Assembly: GCF_000003605.2 (NCBI RefSeq)
Contig: NW_003135615.1
Location: 1-21,520, forward strand
DNA: 21,520 nucleotides
Source: Saccoglossus kowalevskii
Lineage: Eukaryota; Hemichordata; Enteropneusta; Harrimaniidae
Reading direction: 5' to 3'
A program made the translations under genes and the position numbers. The notes beneath the pieces were generated by a model. It worked only from the letters and a program-made list of their open reading frames with translations, was not told where the DNA came from and did no database searches. Positions 1 through 7,641 of the stretch are shown one piece after another; the stretch's first letter is position 1, and each line of letters begins with the position of its first letter.

Positions 1-20
1 CATCATTTTGAACATTAAAA
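1..20 (+). repeat. Right end of the preceding unit (partial)
   Basis: This 20-bp tail corresponds to the GATATCGTTTTTGAAACATT end seen before every other unit. It has small differences (CATCATTTTGAACATT), so it resembles the divergent ends before U12 and U13 more than the majority type. Confidence 0.8.
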
Positions 21-30
21 AATCTGAAAT

Positions 31-51
31 AGCCGGTAATTCGGCTGAATT
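31..51. repeat. Inverted repeats AGCCG...CGGCT and AATTC...GAATT (U1)
   Basis: AGCCG (31-35) can pair with CGGCT (42-46). The overlapping AATTC (38-42) can pair with GAATT (47-51). The two hairpins exclude each other. Units with G at the switch position (U1, U3, U5, U10-U13, U15, U16, U23) have this form. Confidence 0.6.
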
Positions 52-380
52 TCAAATAATCGATGCAGCTGTGTGATTAGGTGATCGACCAATGTTTTTA
101 AAGTAAAGCACAAACAGGCGAAGTTAGTTCTTTCAAGGGAGACTGATTGAGTAAATGAGCTGTTGAGTTTATTTTTTTTGTTCCATCACGCATATCGAAA
201 ACATATAAGGCAACGTTCCTGCATTCTTTCTTACTGTGATGTTGATCATTTATAGTGGAAAATCGTGGAATTGTTGTAACTGTTTTAATTAATGTTAAGT
301 TTTCAATTTCCTTCTAATTTTCAAGAACAAGTTGCTGAGCTGTCGGCACGTAGTGGGATTTACGCTGTTAAAACTCCGTG

Positions 381-572
381 CAAAGTTGTTCAAAGTGATT
401 GCAATGTTGTGCAAAGTTATTGAAAAGTTGGTAGATGTATTTGTATATATGACCTAAGTTGTTGGCATATAGAAACGCGCAGTTGTAAAGTCGAGAAATT
501 CAATAAAAGCCAATTGAAAACAGTCTATAGATGTTGGCATGAGGTGAGGGCAAAATGTTTGAAAACACCGTG
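381..572 (+). repeat. Subrepeat A in U1 (diverged ~170-bp internal monomer)
   Basis: It starts with the phased CAAAG block. It continues through TAAGTTGTTGGCAT, CGCAGTT at 478-484 and TCGAGAAATTCAATAAAAG, which line up in order with TAAGTCATTTTCAT, CGCAGTT (648-654) and TTCGAAAACATTAAGTAAATG of subrepeat B, 170 bp further on. The same order of matching motifs supports an old tandem duplication. Confidence 0.6.
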
Positions 573-749
573 CAAAGTTGGAAAAAACGAAGGAAATGTT
601 GGCGGAGTTGCTTATATATTTAACGTAAGTCATTTTCATGACAACCCCGCAGTTAAATTTCGAAAACATTAAGTAAATGTTCCTAGAATGTCTTATATAT
701 AAGCAGATTATCACAACAGCCAACGGAAAAATCGACAAGAAACTGCTTA
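573..749 (+). repeat. Subrepeat B in U1
   Basis: From 573 the first 30 bases match those from 750 at 24 positions by eye (CAAAGTTG-AAAAA-CGA... ending GTTGG). Downstream, ACAA-CC-AGTTAAA-TTCGAAAA-TAAATGTT-CG is common to B and C in the same order. The TTCGAAAA box lies at about 660 in B and 839 in C, an offset near 178 bp. B also holds GTAAGT (625-630) and CTTATATATAAG (692-703). Confidence 0.7.
692..703. repeat. Palindrome CTTATATATAAG (U1)
   Basis: A perfect 12-bp palindrome with a TATATAAG core readable on both strands. It is intact in 18 of 22 complete units; U4, U5, U15 and U20 carry one or more changes. It resembles a TATA element, but no gene follows on either strand. Confidence 0.6.
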
Positions 750-893
750 CAAAGTTGTAAAAAGCGATTGCAAAGTTGGTAGTTTCATTCGGGATTGTTA
801 CCTGTGATATCATATTAACAAGTCCAATAGTTAAAAGTTCGAAAGTGTGAATAAATGTTTCGTTAATTGGTGTTAAATTATCGTAGTGTTACT
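750..893 (+). repeat. Subrepeat C in U1
   Basis: This is the partner of subrepeat B, starting CAAAGTTGTAAAAAGCGATT. It contains the second GCAAAGTTGGTAG of the unit, TGATATCA, and the box TTCGAAAGTGTGAATAAATG. In most copies this segment is more constant than A or B. Confidence 0.65.
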
Positions 894-962
894 CAAAGTA
901 TGTAGAGGTCATAGGTCAATTATAGGAGGTACCTGTGAAAGCGATATCGTTTTTGAAACATT
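771..962 (+). repeat. Conserved core of the unit (shown in U1)
   Basis: Compared across units, this ~190-bp stretch shows only a handful of differences per copy and almost no indels. The left third of the unit, by contrast, differs by many subtype substitutions and T-tract length changes. It contains TGATATCA, the AGGTCATAGGTCA element, AGGTACCT and CGATATCG, each 8 bp or longer and palindromic or directly repeated. U5 is the most diverged copy. The low variation could reflect a bound protein or simply frequent conversion. Confidence 0.65.
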
Positions 963-976
963 AAAAAATCTGAAAT
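894..976 (+). repeat. Subrepeat D fragment spanning the U1/U2 junction
   Basis: CAAAGTATGTAG...TCAT...TACCTGTGA...ATATC lines up with CAAAGTTGGTAG...TCAT...TACCTGTGA...TATC of subrepeat C. It is followed by TTTTGAAACATTAAAAAAT, similar to the TTTCGAAAACATTAAGTAAAT box. The spacing to C is shorter (about 115-123 bp), so D is probably truncated or rearranged. Confidence 0.45.
906..918 (+). promoter_or_regulatory. DR1-type nuclear-receptor direct repeat AGGTCA-T-AGGTCA (U1 copy)
   Basis: Two perfect AGGTCA half-sites on the same strand are separated by one base, which is the established DR1 arrangement bound by RXR/USP, HNF4 and COUP-TF/Seven-up family receptors. The element recurs once per unit at the same place and is perfect in 20 of the 22 units that cover it. 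Binding in this genome is inference. Confidence 0.5.
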
Positions 977-1909
977 AGCCGGCAATTCAGCTGAATTTCA
1001 AATAATCGATGCAGCTGTGAGGTTAGGTGATCGACCAATGTTTAAAGTAAAGCACAAACGGGCGTGGTTAGTTCTTGCATAGGAGACTGCCTGAGTAAAT
1101 GACCTGTTGAGTTTATTTTTTTGTTTCATCACGCATATCGAAAATATATAAGGCAACGTTCCTGCATTCTTTCTTACTGTGATGTCGATCATTTATAGTG
1201 GAAAATCGTGGAATTGTTGTAACTGTTTTAATTAATGGAAAGTTTTCAAATTCCTTCTAATTTCAAGAACAAGTTGCTGATCTGTCGGCACGTAGTGGAA
1301 TTTACGCTGTTACCACTCCGTGCAAAGTTGTTCAAAGTGATTACAGAGTTGTGCAAAGTTATTGAAAAGTTGGTAGATGTATTTGTATATATGACTTAAG
1401 TTGTTGGCATATAGAAACGCGCAGTTGTAAAGTCGAGAAATTAAATAAAAGCCAATTGAAAGCAGTCTATAGATGTTGCCATGAGGTGAGGGCAAAATGT
1501 TTGAAAACACCGTGCAAAGTTGGAAAAAAACGATGGAAATGTTGGCGGAGTTGCTTATATATTTAACGTAAGTCATTTTCATGACAACCCCGCAGATAAA
1601 TTTTGAAAACATTAAGTAAATGTTCCGAGAATATCTTATATATAAGCAGATTATCACCACAGCCTACCAAAAAATCGATAAGAAACTGCTTACAAAGTTG
1701 TAAAAAGCGATTGCAAAGTTGGTAGTTTCATTCGGGATTGTTATCTGTGATATCATATTAACAAGTCCAATAGTTAAAAGTTCGAAAATGTGAATAAATG
1801 TTTCATTAATTGGCGTTAAATTATCGTAGTGTTACTCAAAGTATGTAGAGGTCATAGGTCAGTTATAGGAGGTACATGTGAAAGCGATATTGTTTTTGAA
1901 ACATAAAAA
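967..1909 (+). repeat. Satellite unit U2 (943 bp)
   Basis: U2 has the GTGAGGTTAGG / GCATAGGAGACTGCCTGAG left subtype, also seen in U8, U9, U17 and U18. The perfect 14-bp palindrome AATTCAGCTGAATT is at 984-997. Private changes include CAGAGTTG in the phased block and GCAGATAAATTTTG in subrepeat B. GTAAGT is at 1568-1573. AGGTCATAGGTCA is at 1849-1861. The right tail reads GGTACATGTG instead of the commoner GGTACCTGTG. Confidence 0.95.
984..997. repeat. Perfect 14-bp palindrome AATTCAGCTGAATT (U2)
   Basis: One G to A change relative to U1 turns the site into a perfect palindrome and destroys the AGCCG/CGGCT pairing. The perfect form occurs in U2, U6, U7, U8, U9, U17, U18, U20 and U22. Confidence 0.7.
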
Positions 1910-2851
1910 AATCTGAAATAGCCGGCAATTCGGCTGAATTTCGAATAATCGATGCAGCTGTGTGGTTAGGTGATCGACCAATGTTTAAAGTAAAGTACAA
2001 ACGGGCGTGGTTAGTTCTTGCATGGGAGACTGCTTGAGTAAATGAGCTGTTGAGTTTATTTTTTAGTTCCATCACGAATATCGGAAATATATAAGGCAAC
2101 GTTCCTGCATTCTTTTTCCTGTGATGTAGATCATTTATAGTGGAATATCGTAGAAATTTTGTAACTGTTTTAATTAATACAAAGTTTTCAAATTCCTTCT
2201 AGATTTCAAGAACAAGTTGCTGAGCTGTCGGCACGTAGTTGGATTTACGCTGTTAACACTCCCGGCAAAGTTATTCGAAGTGATTGCAAAATTGTGCAAA
2301 GTTATTGCAAAGTTGGTAGATGGATTTGTATGTATGACCTAAGTTGTTGGCATATAGAAACACGCAGTTGTAAAGCCGAGAAATTTAATAAAAACCGATT
2401 GAAAGCAGTCTATGGATGTTCCCATGAGGTGAGGGCAAAATGTTAGAACACACCGTGCAAAGTTGGAAAAAGCGAAGGAAATGTTGGCGGAGTTGCTTAT
2501 ATATTTAACGTCAGTCATTTTCATGACAACCCCGCAGCTAAATTTCGAAAACATTAAGTAAATGTTCCTAGAATGTCTTATATATAAGCAGATTATCACC
2601 ACAGCCTACCAAAAAATCGACAAGAAACTGCTTACAAAGTTGTAAAAAGCGATTGCAAAGTTGGTAGTTTCATTCGGGATTGTTATCTGTGATATCATAT
2701 TAACAAGTCCAATAGTTAAAAGTTCGAAAATGTGAATAAATGTTTCGTTAATTGGGGTTAAATTATCGTAGTGTTAATCAAAGTATGTAGAGGTCATAGG
2801 TCAATTATAGGAGGTACCTGTGAAAGCGATATCGTTTTTGAAACATAATAA
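1910..2851 (+). repeat. Satellite unit U3 (942 bp)
   Basis: U3 has the GTACAAACGGG / GCATGGGAGACTGCTTGAG subtype with TTTTTTAGTTCCATCACG, GATGTAGATC and TAATACAAAG, a set shared with U10 and U11. The pre-block sequence is AACACTCCCGG rather than CCACTCCG. GTAAGT is changed to GTCAGT. AGGTCATAGGTCA is at 2791-2803. Confidence 0.95.
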
Positions 2852-3792
2852 AATCTGAAATAGCCGGCAATTCCGCTGAATTTCCAATAATCGATGCAGC
2901 TGTGTGGTTAGGTGATCGACCAATGTTTAAAGTAAAGTACAAACGGGCGTGGTTAGTTCTTGCATGGGAGACTGCTTGAGTAAATGAGCTGTTGAGTTTA
3001 TTTTTTTAATTCCATCACGCATATCGAAAATATATAAGGCAACGTTCCTGCATTGTTTTTGCTGTGATGTCGATCATTTATAGTGGAAAATCGTGGAATT
3101 GTTGTAACTGTTTTAATTATTACAAAGTTTTCAAATTCCTTCTAGATTTCAAGAACAAGTTGCTGAGCTGTCGGCACGTAGTGGGATTTACACTGTTAAC
3201 ACTCCCGGCAAAGTTATTCAAAGTGATTGCAAAATTGTGCAAAGTTATTGCAAAGTTGGTAGATGGATTTGTATGTATGACCTGAGTTGTTGGCATATAG
3301 AAACACGCAGTTGTAAAGTCGAGAAATTTAATAAAAACCGATTGAAAGCAGCCTATAGATGTTCCCATGAGCTGAGGGTAAAATGTTAGAACACACCGTG
3401 CAAAGTTGGAAAAAGCGAAGGAAATGTTGGCGGAGTTGCTTATATATTTAACCTAAGTCATTGTCATGACAACCCCGCAGTTAAATTTCGAAAACATTAA
3501 GTAAATGTTCCGAGAATGTCTCATATATAAGCAGATTATCACAACAGCAACCGTAAAATCGACAACCAACTGCAACAAAGTTGTAAAAAGCTATTGCAAA
3601 GTTGGTAGTTTCATTCGGGATTGTTACCTGTGATATCATATTAACAAGTCCAATAGTTAAAAGTTCGAAAATGTGAATAAATGTTTCGTTAATTGGTGTT
3701 AAATTATCGTAGTGTTACTCAAAGTATGTAGAGGTCATAGGTCAGTTATAGGAGGTACATGTGAAAGCGATATCGTTTTTGAAACATTAAAA
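2852..3792 (+). repeat. Satellite unit U4 (941 bp)
   Basis: U4 is the only unit with AATTCCGCTGAATT (C at the switch position). It has TTTTTTAATTCC, TTATTACAAAG and AACACTCCCGG. In subrepeat B, GTAAGT has become CTAAGT and CTTATATATAAG has become CTCATATATAAG. The stretch before the second CAAAGTTG block is also divergent. AGGTCATAGGTCA is at 3732-3744. Its right half closely matches that of partial unit U23. Confidence 0.95.
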
Positions 3793-4029
3793 AATCTGAA
3801 ATAGCCGGCAATTCGGCTGAATTTCAAATAATCGAAGCAGCTGTGTGGTTAGGTGATCGAGCCATGTTTAAAGTAAAGTACGATCGGGCGTGGTTAGTTC
3901 TTGCATGGGAGACTGCTTGAGTAAATGAGCTGTTGAGTTTATTTTTTTAATTCCATCACGCTTATCGAAAATATATAAGGCAACGTTCCTGCATTCTTTT
4001 TGCTGTGATGTCGATCATTTATAGTGGAA

Positions 4030-4111
4030 AATCGTGGAATTGTTGTAACTGTTTTAATTATTACAAAGTTTTCAAATTCCTTCTAAATTTCAAGAACAAG
4101 TTGCTGAGCTG
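4030..4111 (+). repeat. Left copy of the internal duplication in U5
   Basis: It runs from AATCGTGGAATTGTTG to TTGCTGAGCTG and carries TTATTACAAAG and CTAAATTTCAAG, the U4-like variant set. Confidence 0.9.
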
Positions 4112-4112
4112 G

Positions 4113-4193
4113 AATCGTGGAATTATTGTAACTGTTTTAATTAATGGACAGTTTTCAAATTCCTTCTAATTTCAAGAACAAGTTGCTGATCTG
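4113..4193 (+). repeat. Right copy of the internal duplication in U5
   Basis: It runs from AATCGTGGAATTATTG to TTGCTGATCTG and carries TTAATGGACAG and CTAATTTCAAG, the variant set of U8 and U9. The two copies belong to different subtypes, so this is a junction between two unit types and not a simple local duplication. Confidence 0.9.
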
Positions 4194-4735
4194 TCGGCAC
4201 GAAGTGGGATTTATGCTGTTAACACTCCCGGCAAAGTTGTTCAAAGTGATTGCAAAGTTGGTAGATGGATTTGCATGTATGACCTAAGTTGTTGGCATAT
4301 AGAAACACGCAGTTGTAAAGTCGAGAAATTTAATAAAAGCCGATTGAAAGCAGCCTATAGATGTTCCCATGAGCTGAGGGTAAAATGTTAGAACACACCG
4401 TGCAAAGTTGGAAAAAGCGAAGGAAATGTTGGCGGAGTTGCTTATATATTTAACGTATGTCATTTTCATGACAACCCCGCAGTTAAATTTCGAAAACATT
4501 AAGTAAATGTTCCGAGAATGTCTTATATATAATCAGATTATCACAACAGCCAACGGAAAAATCGACAAGAAACTGCTTACAAAGTTGTAAAAAGCGATTG
4601 CAAAGTTGGTAGTTTCATTCGGAATTGTTACCTGTGATATCATATTAACAAGTCCAATAGTTAAAAGTTCGAAAATGTGAATACATGTTTCGTTAATTGG
4701 TGTTAAATTATCGCAGTGTTACTCAGAGTATGCAG

Positions 4736-4748
4736 TGGTCATAGGTCA
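4736..4748 (+). promoter_or_regulatory. DR1-type element, variant first half-site (U5)
   Basis: It reads TGGTCATAGGTCA, with the first base of the left half-site changed from A to T. This is one of only two altered copies, and it sits in the unit that is also structurally rearranged. Confidence 0.4.
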
Positions 4749-4796
4749 ATAATAGGAGGTACCTGTGAAAGCGATATCGTTTTTGAAACATTAAAA

Positions 4797-5744
4797 AATC
4801 TGAAATAGCCGGCAATTCAGCTGAATTTCAAATAATCGATGCAGCTGTGTGGTTAGGTGATCGACCAATTTTTTTAAAGTAAAGCACAAACGGGCGTGGT
4901 TAGTTCTTGCATGGGAGACTGCTTGAGTAAATGAGCTGTTGAGTTTATTTTTTTAGTTCCATCACGCATATCGAAAATATATAAGGCAACGTTCCTGCAT
5001 TCTTTTTACTGTGATGTCGATCATTTATAGTGGAAATTCGTAGAAATTTTGTAACTGTTTTAATTAATACAAAGTTTTCAAATTCCTTCTAAATTTCAAG
5101 AACAAGTTGCTGATCTGTCGGCACGTAGTGGGATTTACGCTGTTAACACTCCCGGCAAAGTTATTCAAAGTGATTGCAAAATTGTGCAAAGTTATTGCAA
5201 AGTTGGTAGATGTATTTGTATGTATGACCTAAGTTGTTGGCATACAGAAACGCGCAGTTGTAAAGTCGAGAAATTTAATAAAAGCCAATTGAAAGCAGCC
5301 TGTAGATGTTGCCATGAGGTGAGGGCAAAATGTTTGTAAACACCGTGCAATGTTGGAAAAAACGAAGGAAATTTTGGCGGAGTTGTTTATATATTTAACG
5401 TAAGTCATTTTCATGACAACCCCGCAGTTAAATTTCGAAAACATTAAGTAAATGTTCCGATAATGTCTGTCTTATATATAAGCAGATTATCACAACAGCC
5501 AACGGAAAAATCGACAAGAAACTGCTTACAAAGTTGTAAAAAGCGATTGCAAAGTTGATAGTTTCATTCGGGATTGTTACCTGTGATATCATATTAACAA
5601 GTCCAATAGTTAAAACTCGAAAATGTGAATAAATGTTTCGTTAATTGGTGTTAAATTATCGTAGTGTTAATCAAAGTATGTAGAGGTCATAGGTCAATTA
5701 TAGGAGGTACCTGTGAAAGCGATATCGTTTTTGAAACATTAAAA
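4797..5744 (+). repeat. Satellite unit U6 (948 bp)
   Basis: U6 has the perfect palindrome form AATTCAGCTGAATT, an expanded T run after CGACCAA, the TTTTTTAGTTCC form and AACACTCCCGG. The tandem GTCT duplication (ATGTCTGTCTTA) helps explain its length. AGGTCATAGGTCA is at 5684-5696. Its right end carries TTGATAGTTTC, AAAACTCGAAAATG and GTTAATC, a tag set shared with U13. Confidence 0.95.
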
Positions 5745-6693
5745 AATCTGAAATAGCCGGCAATTCAGCTGAATTTCAAATAATCGATGCAGCTGTGTGG
5801 TTAGGTGATCGACAAATGTTTAAAGTAAAGCACAAACGGGCGTGGTTAGTTCTTGCATGGGAGACTGCTTGAGTAAATGAGCTGTTGAGTTTATTTTTTT
5901 TTGTTCCATCACGCATATCAAAAACATATAAGGAAACGTTCCTGCATTCTTTCTTACTGTGATGTCGATCATTTGTAGTGGAAAATCGTGGAATTTTTGT
6001 AACTGTTTTAATTAATGGAAAGTTTTCAAATTCCTTCTAATTTCAAGAACAAGTTGCTGATCTGTCGGCACGTAGTGGGATTTACGCTGTTACCACTCCG
6101 TGCAAAGTTGTTCAAAGTGATTGCAAAGTTGTGCAAAGTTATTGAAAGGTTGGTAGATGTATTTGTATATATGGCCTAAGTTGTTGGCATGTAGAAACGC
6201 GCAGTTGTAAAGTCGAGAAAACTCAATAAAAGCCAATTGAAAGCAGTCTATAGATGTTGCCATGAGGTGAGGGCAAAATGTTTGAAAACACCGTGCAAAG
6301 TTGTAAAAAACAAAGGAAATGTTGGCGGAGTTGCTTATATATTTAACGTAAGTCATTATCATGGCAACCCCGCAGTTAAATTTCGAAAACATTAAGTAAA
6401 TGTTCCGATAATGTCTGTCTTATATATAAGCAGATTATCACAACAGCCAACGGAAAAATCGACAAGAAACTGCTTACAAAGTTGTAAAAAGCGATTGCAA
6501 AGTTGGTAGTTTCATTCGGGATTGTTACCTGTGATATCATATTAACAAGTCCAATAGTTAAAAGTTCGAAAATGGGAATAAATGTTTCGTTAATTGGTGT
6601 TAAATTATCGTAGTGTTACTCAAAGTATGTAGAGGTCATAGGTCAATTATAGGAGGTACCTGTGAAAGCGATATCGTTTTTGAAACATTAAAC
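5745..6693 (+). repeat. Satellite unit U7 (949 bp)
   Basis: U7 begins with GATCGACAAATG, otherwise seen only in U14. It has ATATCAAAAACATATAAGGAAACG, shared with U15. The right half (ATGGCCTAAG, GAGAAAACTC, CATGGCAAC, GTCTGTCTTA, AATGGGAATAAATG) is nearly the same as in U8. GTAAGT is intact and AGGTCATAGGTCA is at 6633-6645. Confidence 0.95.
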
Positions 6694-7641
6694 AATCTGA
6701 AATAGCAGGCAATTCAGCTGAATTTCAAATAATCGATGCAGCTGTGAGGTTAGGTGATCGACCAATGTTTAAAGTAAAGCACAAACGGGCGTGGTTAGTT
6801 CTTGCATAGGAGACTGCCTGAGTAAATGAGCTGTTGAGTTTATTTTTTTGTTTCATCACGCATATCGAAAATATATAAGGCAACGTTCCTGCATTCTTTC
6901 TTACTGTGATGTCGATCATTTATAGTGGGAAATCGTGGAATTATTGTAACTGTTTTAATTAATGGACAGTTTTCAAATTCCTTCTAGATTTTAAGAACAA
7001 GTTGCTGATCTGTCGGCACGTAGTGGGATGTACGCTGTTACCACTCCGTGCAAAGTTGTTCAAAGTGATTGCAAAGTTGTGCAAAGTTATTGAAAAGTTG
7101 GTAGATGTATTTGTATATATGGCCTAAGTTGTTGGCATGTAGAAACGCGCAGTTGTAAAGTCGAGAAAACTCAATAAAAGCCAATTGAAAGCAGTCTATA
7201 GATGTTGCCATGAGGTGAGGGCAAAATGTTTGAAAACACCGTGCAAAGTTGGAAAAAACAAAGGAAATGTTGGCGGAGTTGCTTATATATTTAACGTAAG
7301 TCATTATCATGGCAACCCCGCAGTTAAATTTCGAAAACATTAAGTAAATGTTCCGATAATGTCTGTCTTATATATAAGCAGATTATCACAACAGCCAACG
7401 GAAAAATCGACAAGAAACTGCTTACAAAGTTGTAAAAAGCGATTGCAAAGTTGGTAGTTTCATTCGGGATTGTTACCTGTGATATCATATTAACAAGTCC
7501 AATAGTTAAAAGTTCGAAAATGGGAATAAATGTTTCGTTAATTGGTGTTAAATTATCGTAGTGTTACTCAAAGTATGTATAGGTCATAGGTCAGTTATAG
7601 GAGGTACATGTGAAAGCGATATCGTTTTTGAAACATTAAAA
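6694..7641 (+). repeat. Satellite unit U8 (948 bp)
   Basis: Left part is the GTGAGGTTAGG / GCATAGG subtype with TAGCAGGC instead of TAGCCGGC, then GGGAAATCGTGGAATTATTG and TAATGGACAG. The right half matches U7, including ATGGCCTAAG and the GTCT duplication. AGGTCATAGGTCA is at 7581-7593, preceded by GTAT rather than GTAG. Confidence 0.95.

Larger units (their letters stand above)
21..966 (+). repeat. Satellite unit U1 (946 bp)
   Basis: U1 carries the GTGATTAGG / GTTTTTAAAG / ACAGGCG / GATTGAG subtype of the left region, shared with U15 and U23. The AATTCGGCTGAATT form is at 38-51. The phased CAAAG block starts at 381 (third motif mutated to CAATG at 402). GTAAGT is at 625-630, the palindrome CTTATATATAAG at 692-703, and the perfect AGGTCATAGGTCA element at 906-918. 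A 119-codon frame on the minus strand (454-813) is open here but broken in most copies, so I do not call it a gene. Confidence 0.95.
3793..4796 (+). repeat. Satellite unit U5 (1004 bp), rearranged
   Basis: U5 is the longest unit. It holds two different versions of one ~82-bp segment side by side (4030-4111 and 4113-4193). It also lacks exactly one 21-bp repeat of the phased CAAAG block, leaving three motifs at 4232, 4242 and 4253 instead of five. An 83-bp gain minus 21 bp accounts for its length. Its direct-repeat element is mutated to TGGTCATAGGTCA (4736-4748), and GTAAGT has become GTATGT. The core is also more diverged than in other units. Confidence 0.95.

Noticed and set aside
501-508. 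AATAAA polyadenylation signals (two or more per unit)
   Set aside because: AATAAA is expected often in AT-rich DNA, and no transcript or GU-rich downstream element supports use.
680-690. TTCNNNGAA (STAT-type) site in GTTCCTAGAATG or GTTCCGAGAATG
   Set aside because: It has only six fixed bases and is changed to TTCCGATAA in many units (U6-U8, U16-U18, U22), so there is no sign of constraint.
454-813. Minus-strand 119-codon open frame, also open at 12792-13151 and 17517-17876, shorter at 19442-19756 and 20377-20691
   Set aside because: The frame is full-length in only three of 22 units. Single-base insertions (such as an extra T in CAATTTGAAAGC), lost starts and stops break it elsewhere. It is hydrophobic because AT-rich DNA gives F, I, S and N codons, and I recognise no domain. 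It moves with the satellite unit rather than behaving as a gene.
925-963. Shine-Dalgarno-like AGGAGGT followed by GTG and a 9-codon frame
   Set aside because: It looks like a bacterial start but leads only to a tiny frame ending at TAA, and it recurs with the satellite period in a sequence that has no other bacterial feature.
985-1045. Possible RNA polymerase III A and B boxes near TAGCCGGC and GGTGATCGACC
   Set aside because: The B-box-like GATCGACCA misses the final C and the A box fits poorly. No tRNA cloverleaf or SINE-like tail follows.
1710-1745. CENP-B-box-like string around TTTCATTCGGGATT
   Set aside because: Only the CGGG and one A of the CENP-B core pattern (TTCG-A-CGGG) fit; the essential TTCG half is missing.
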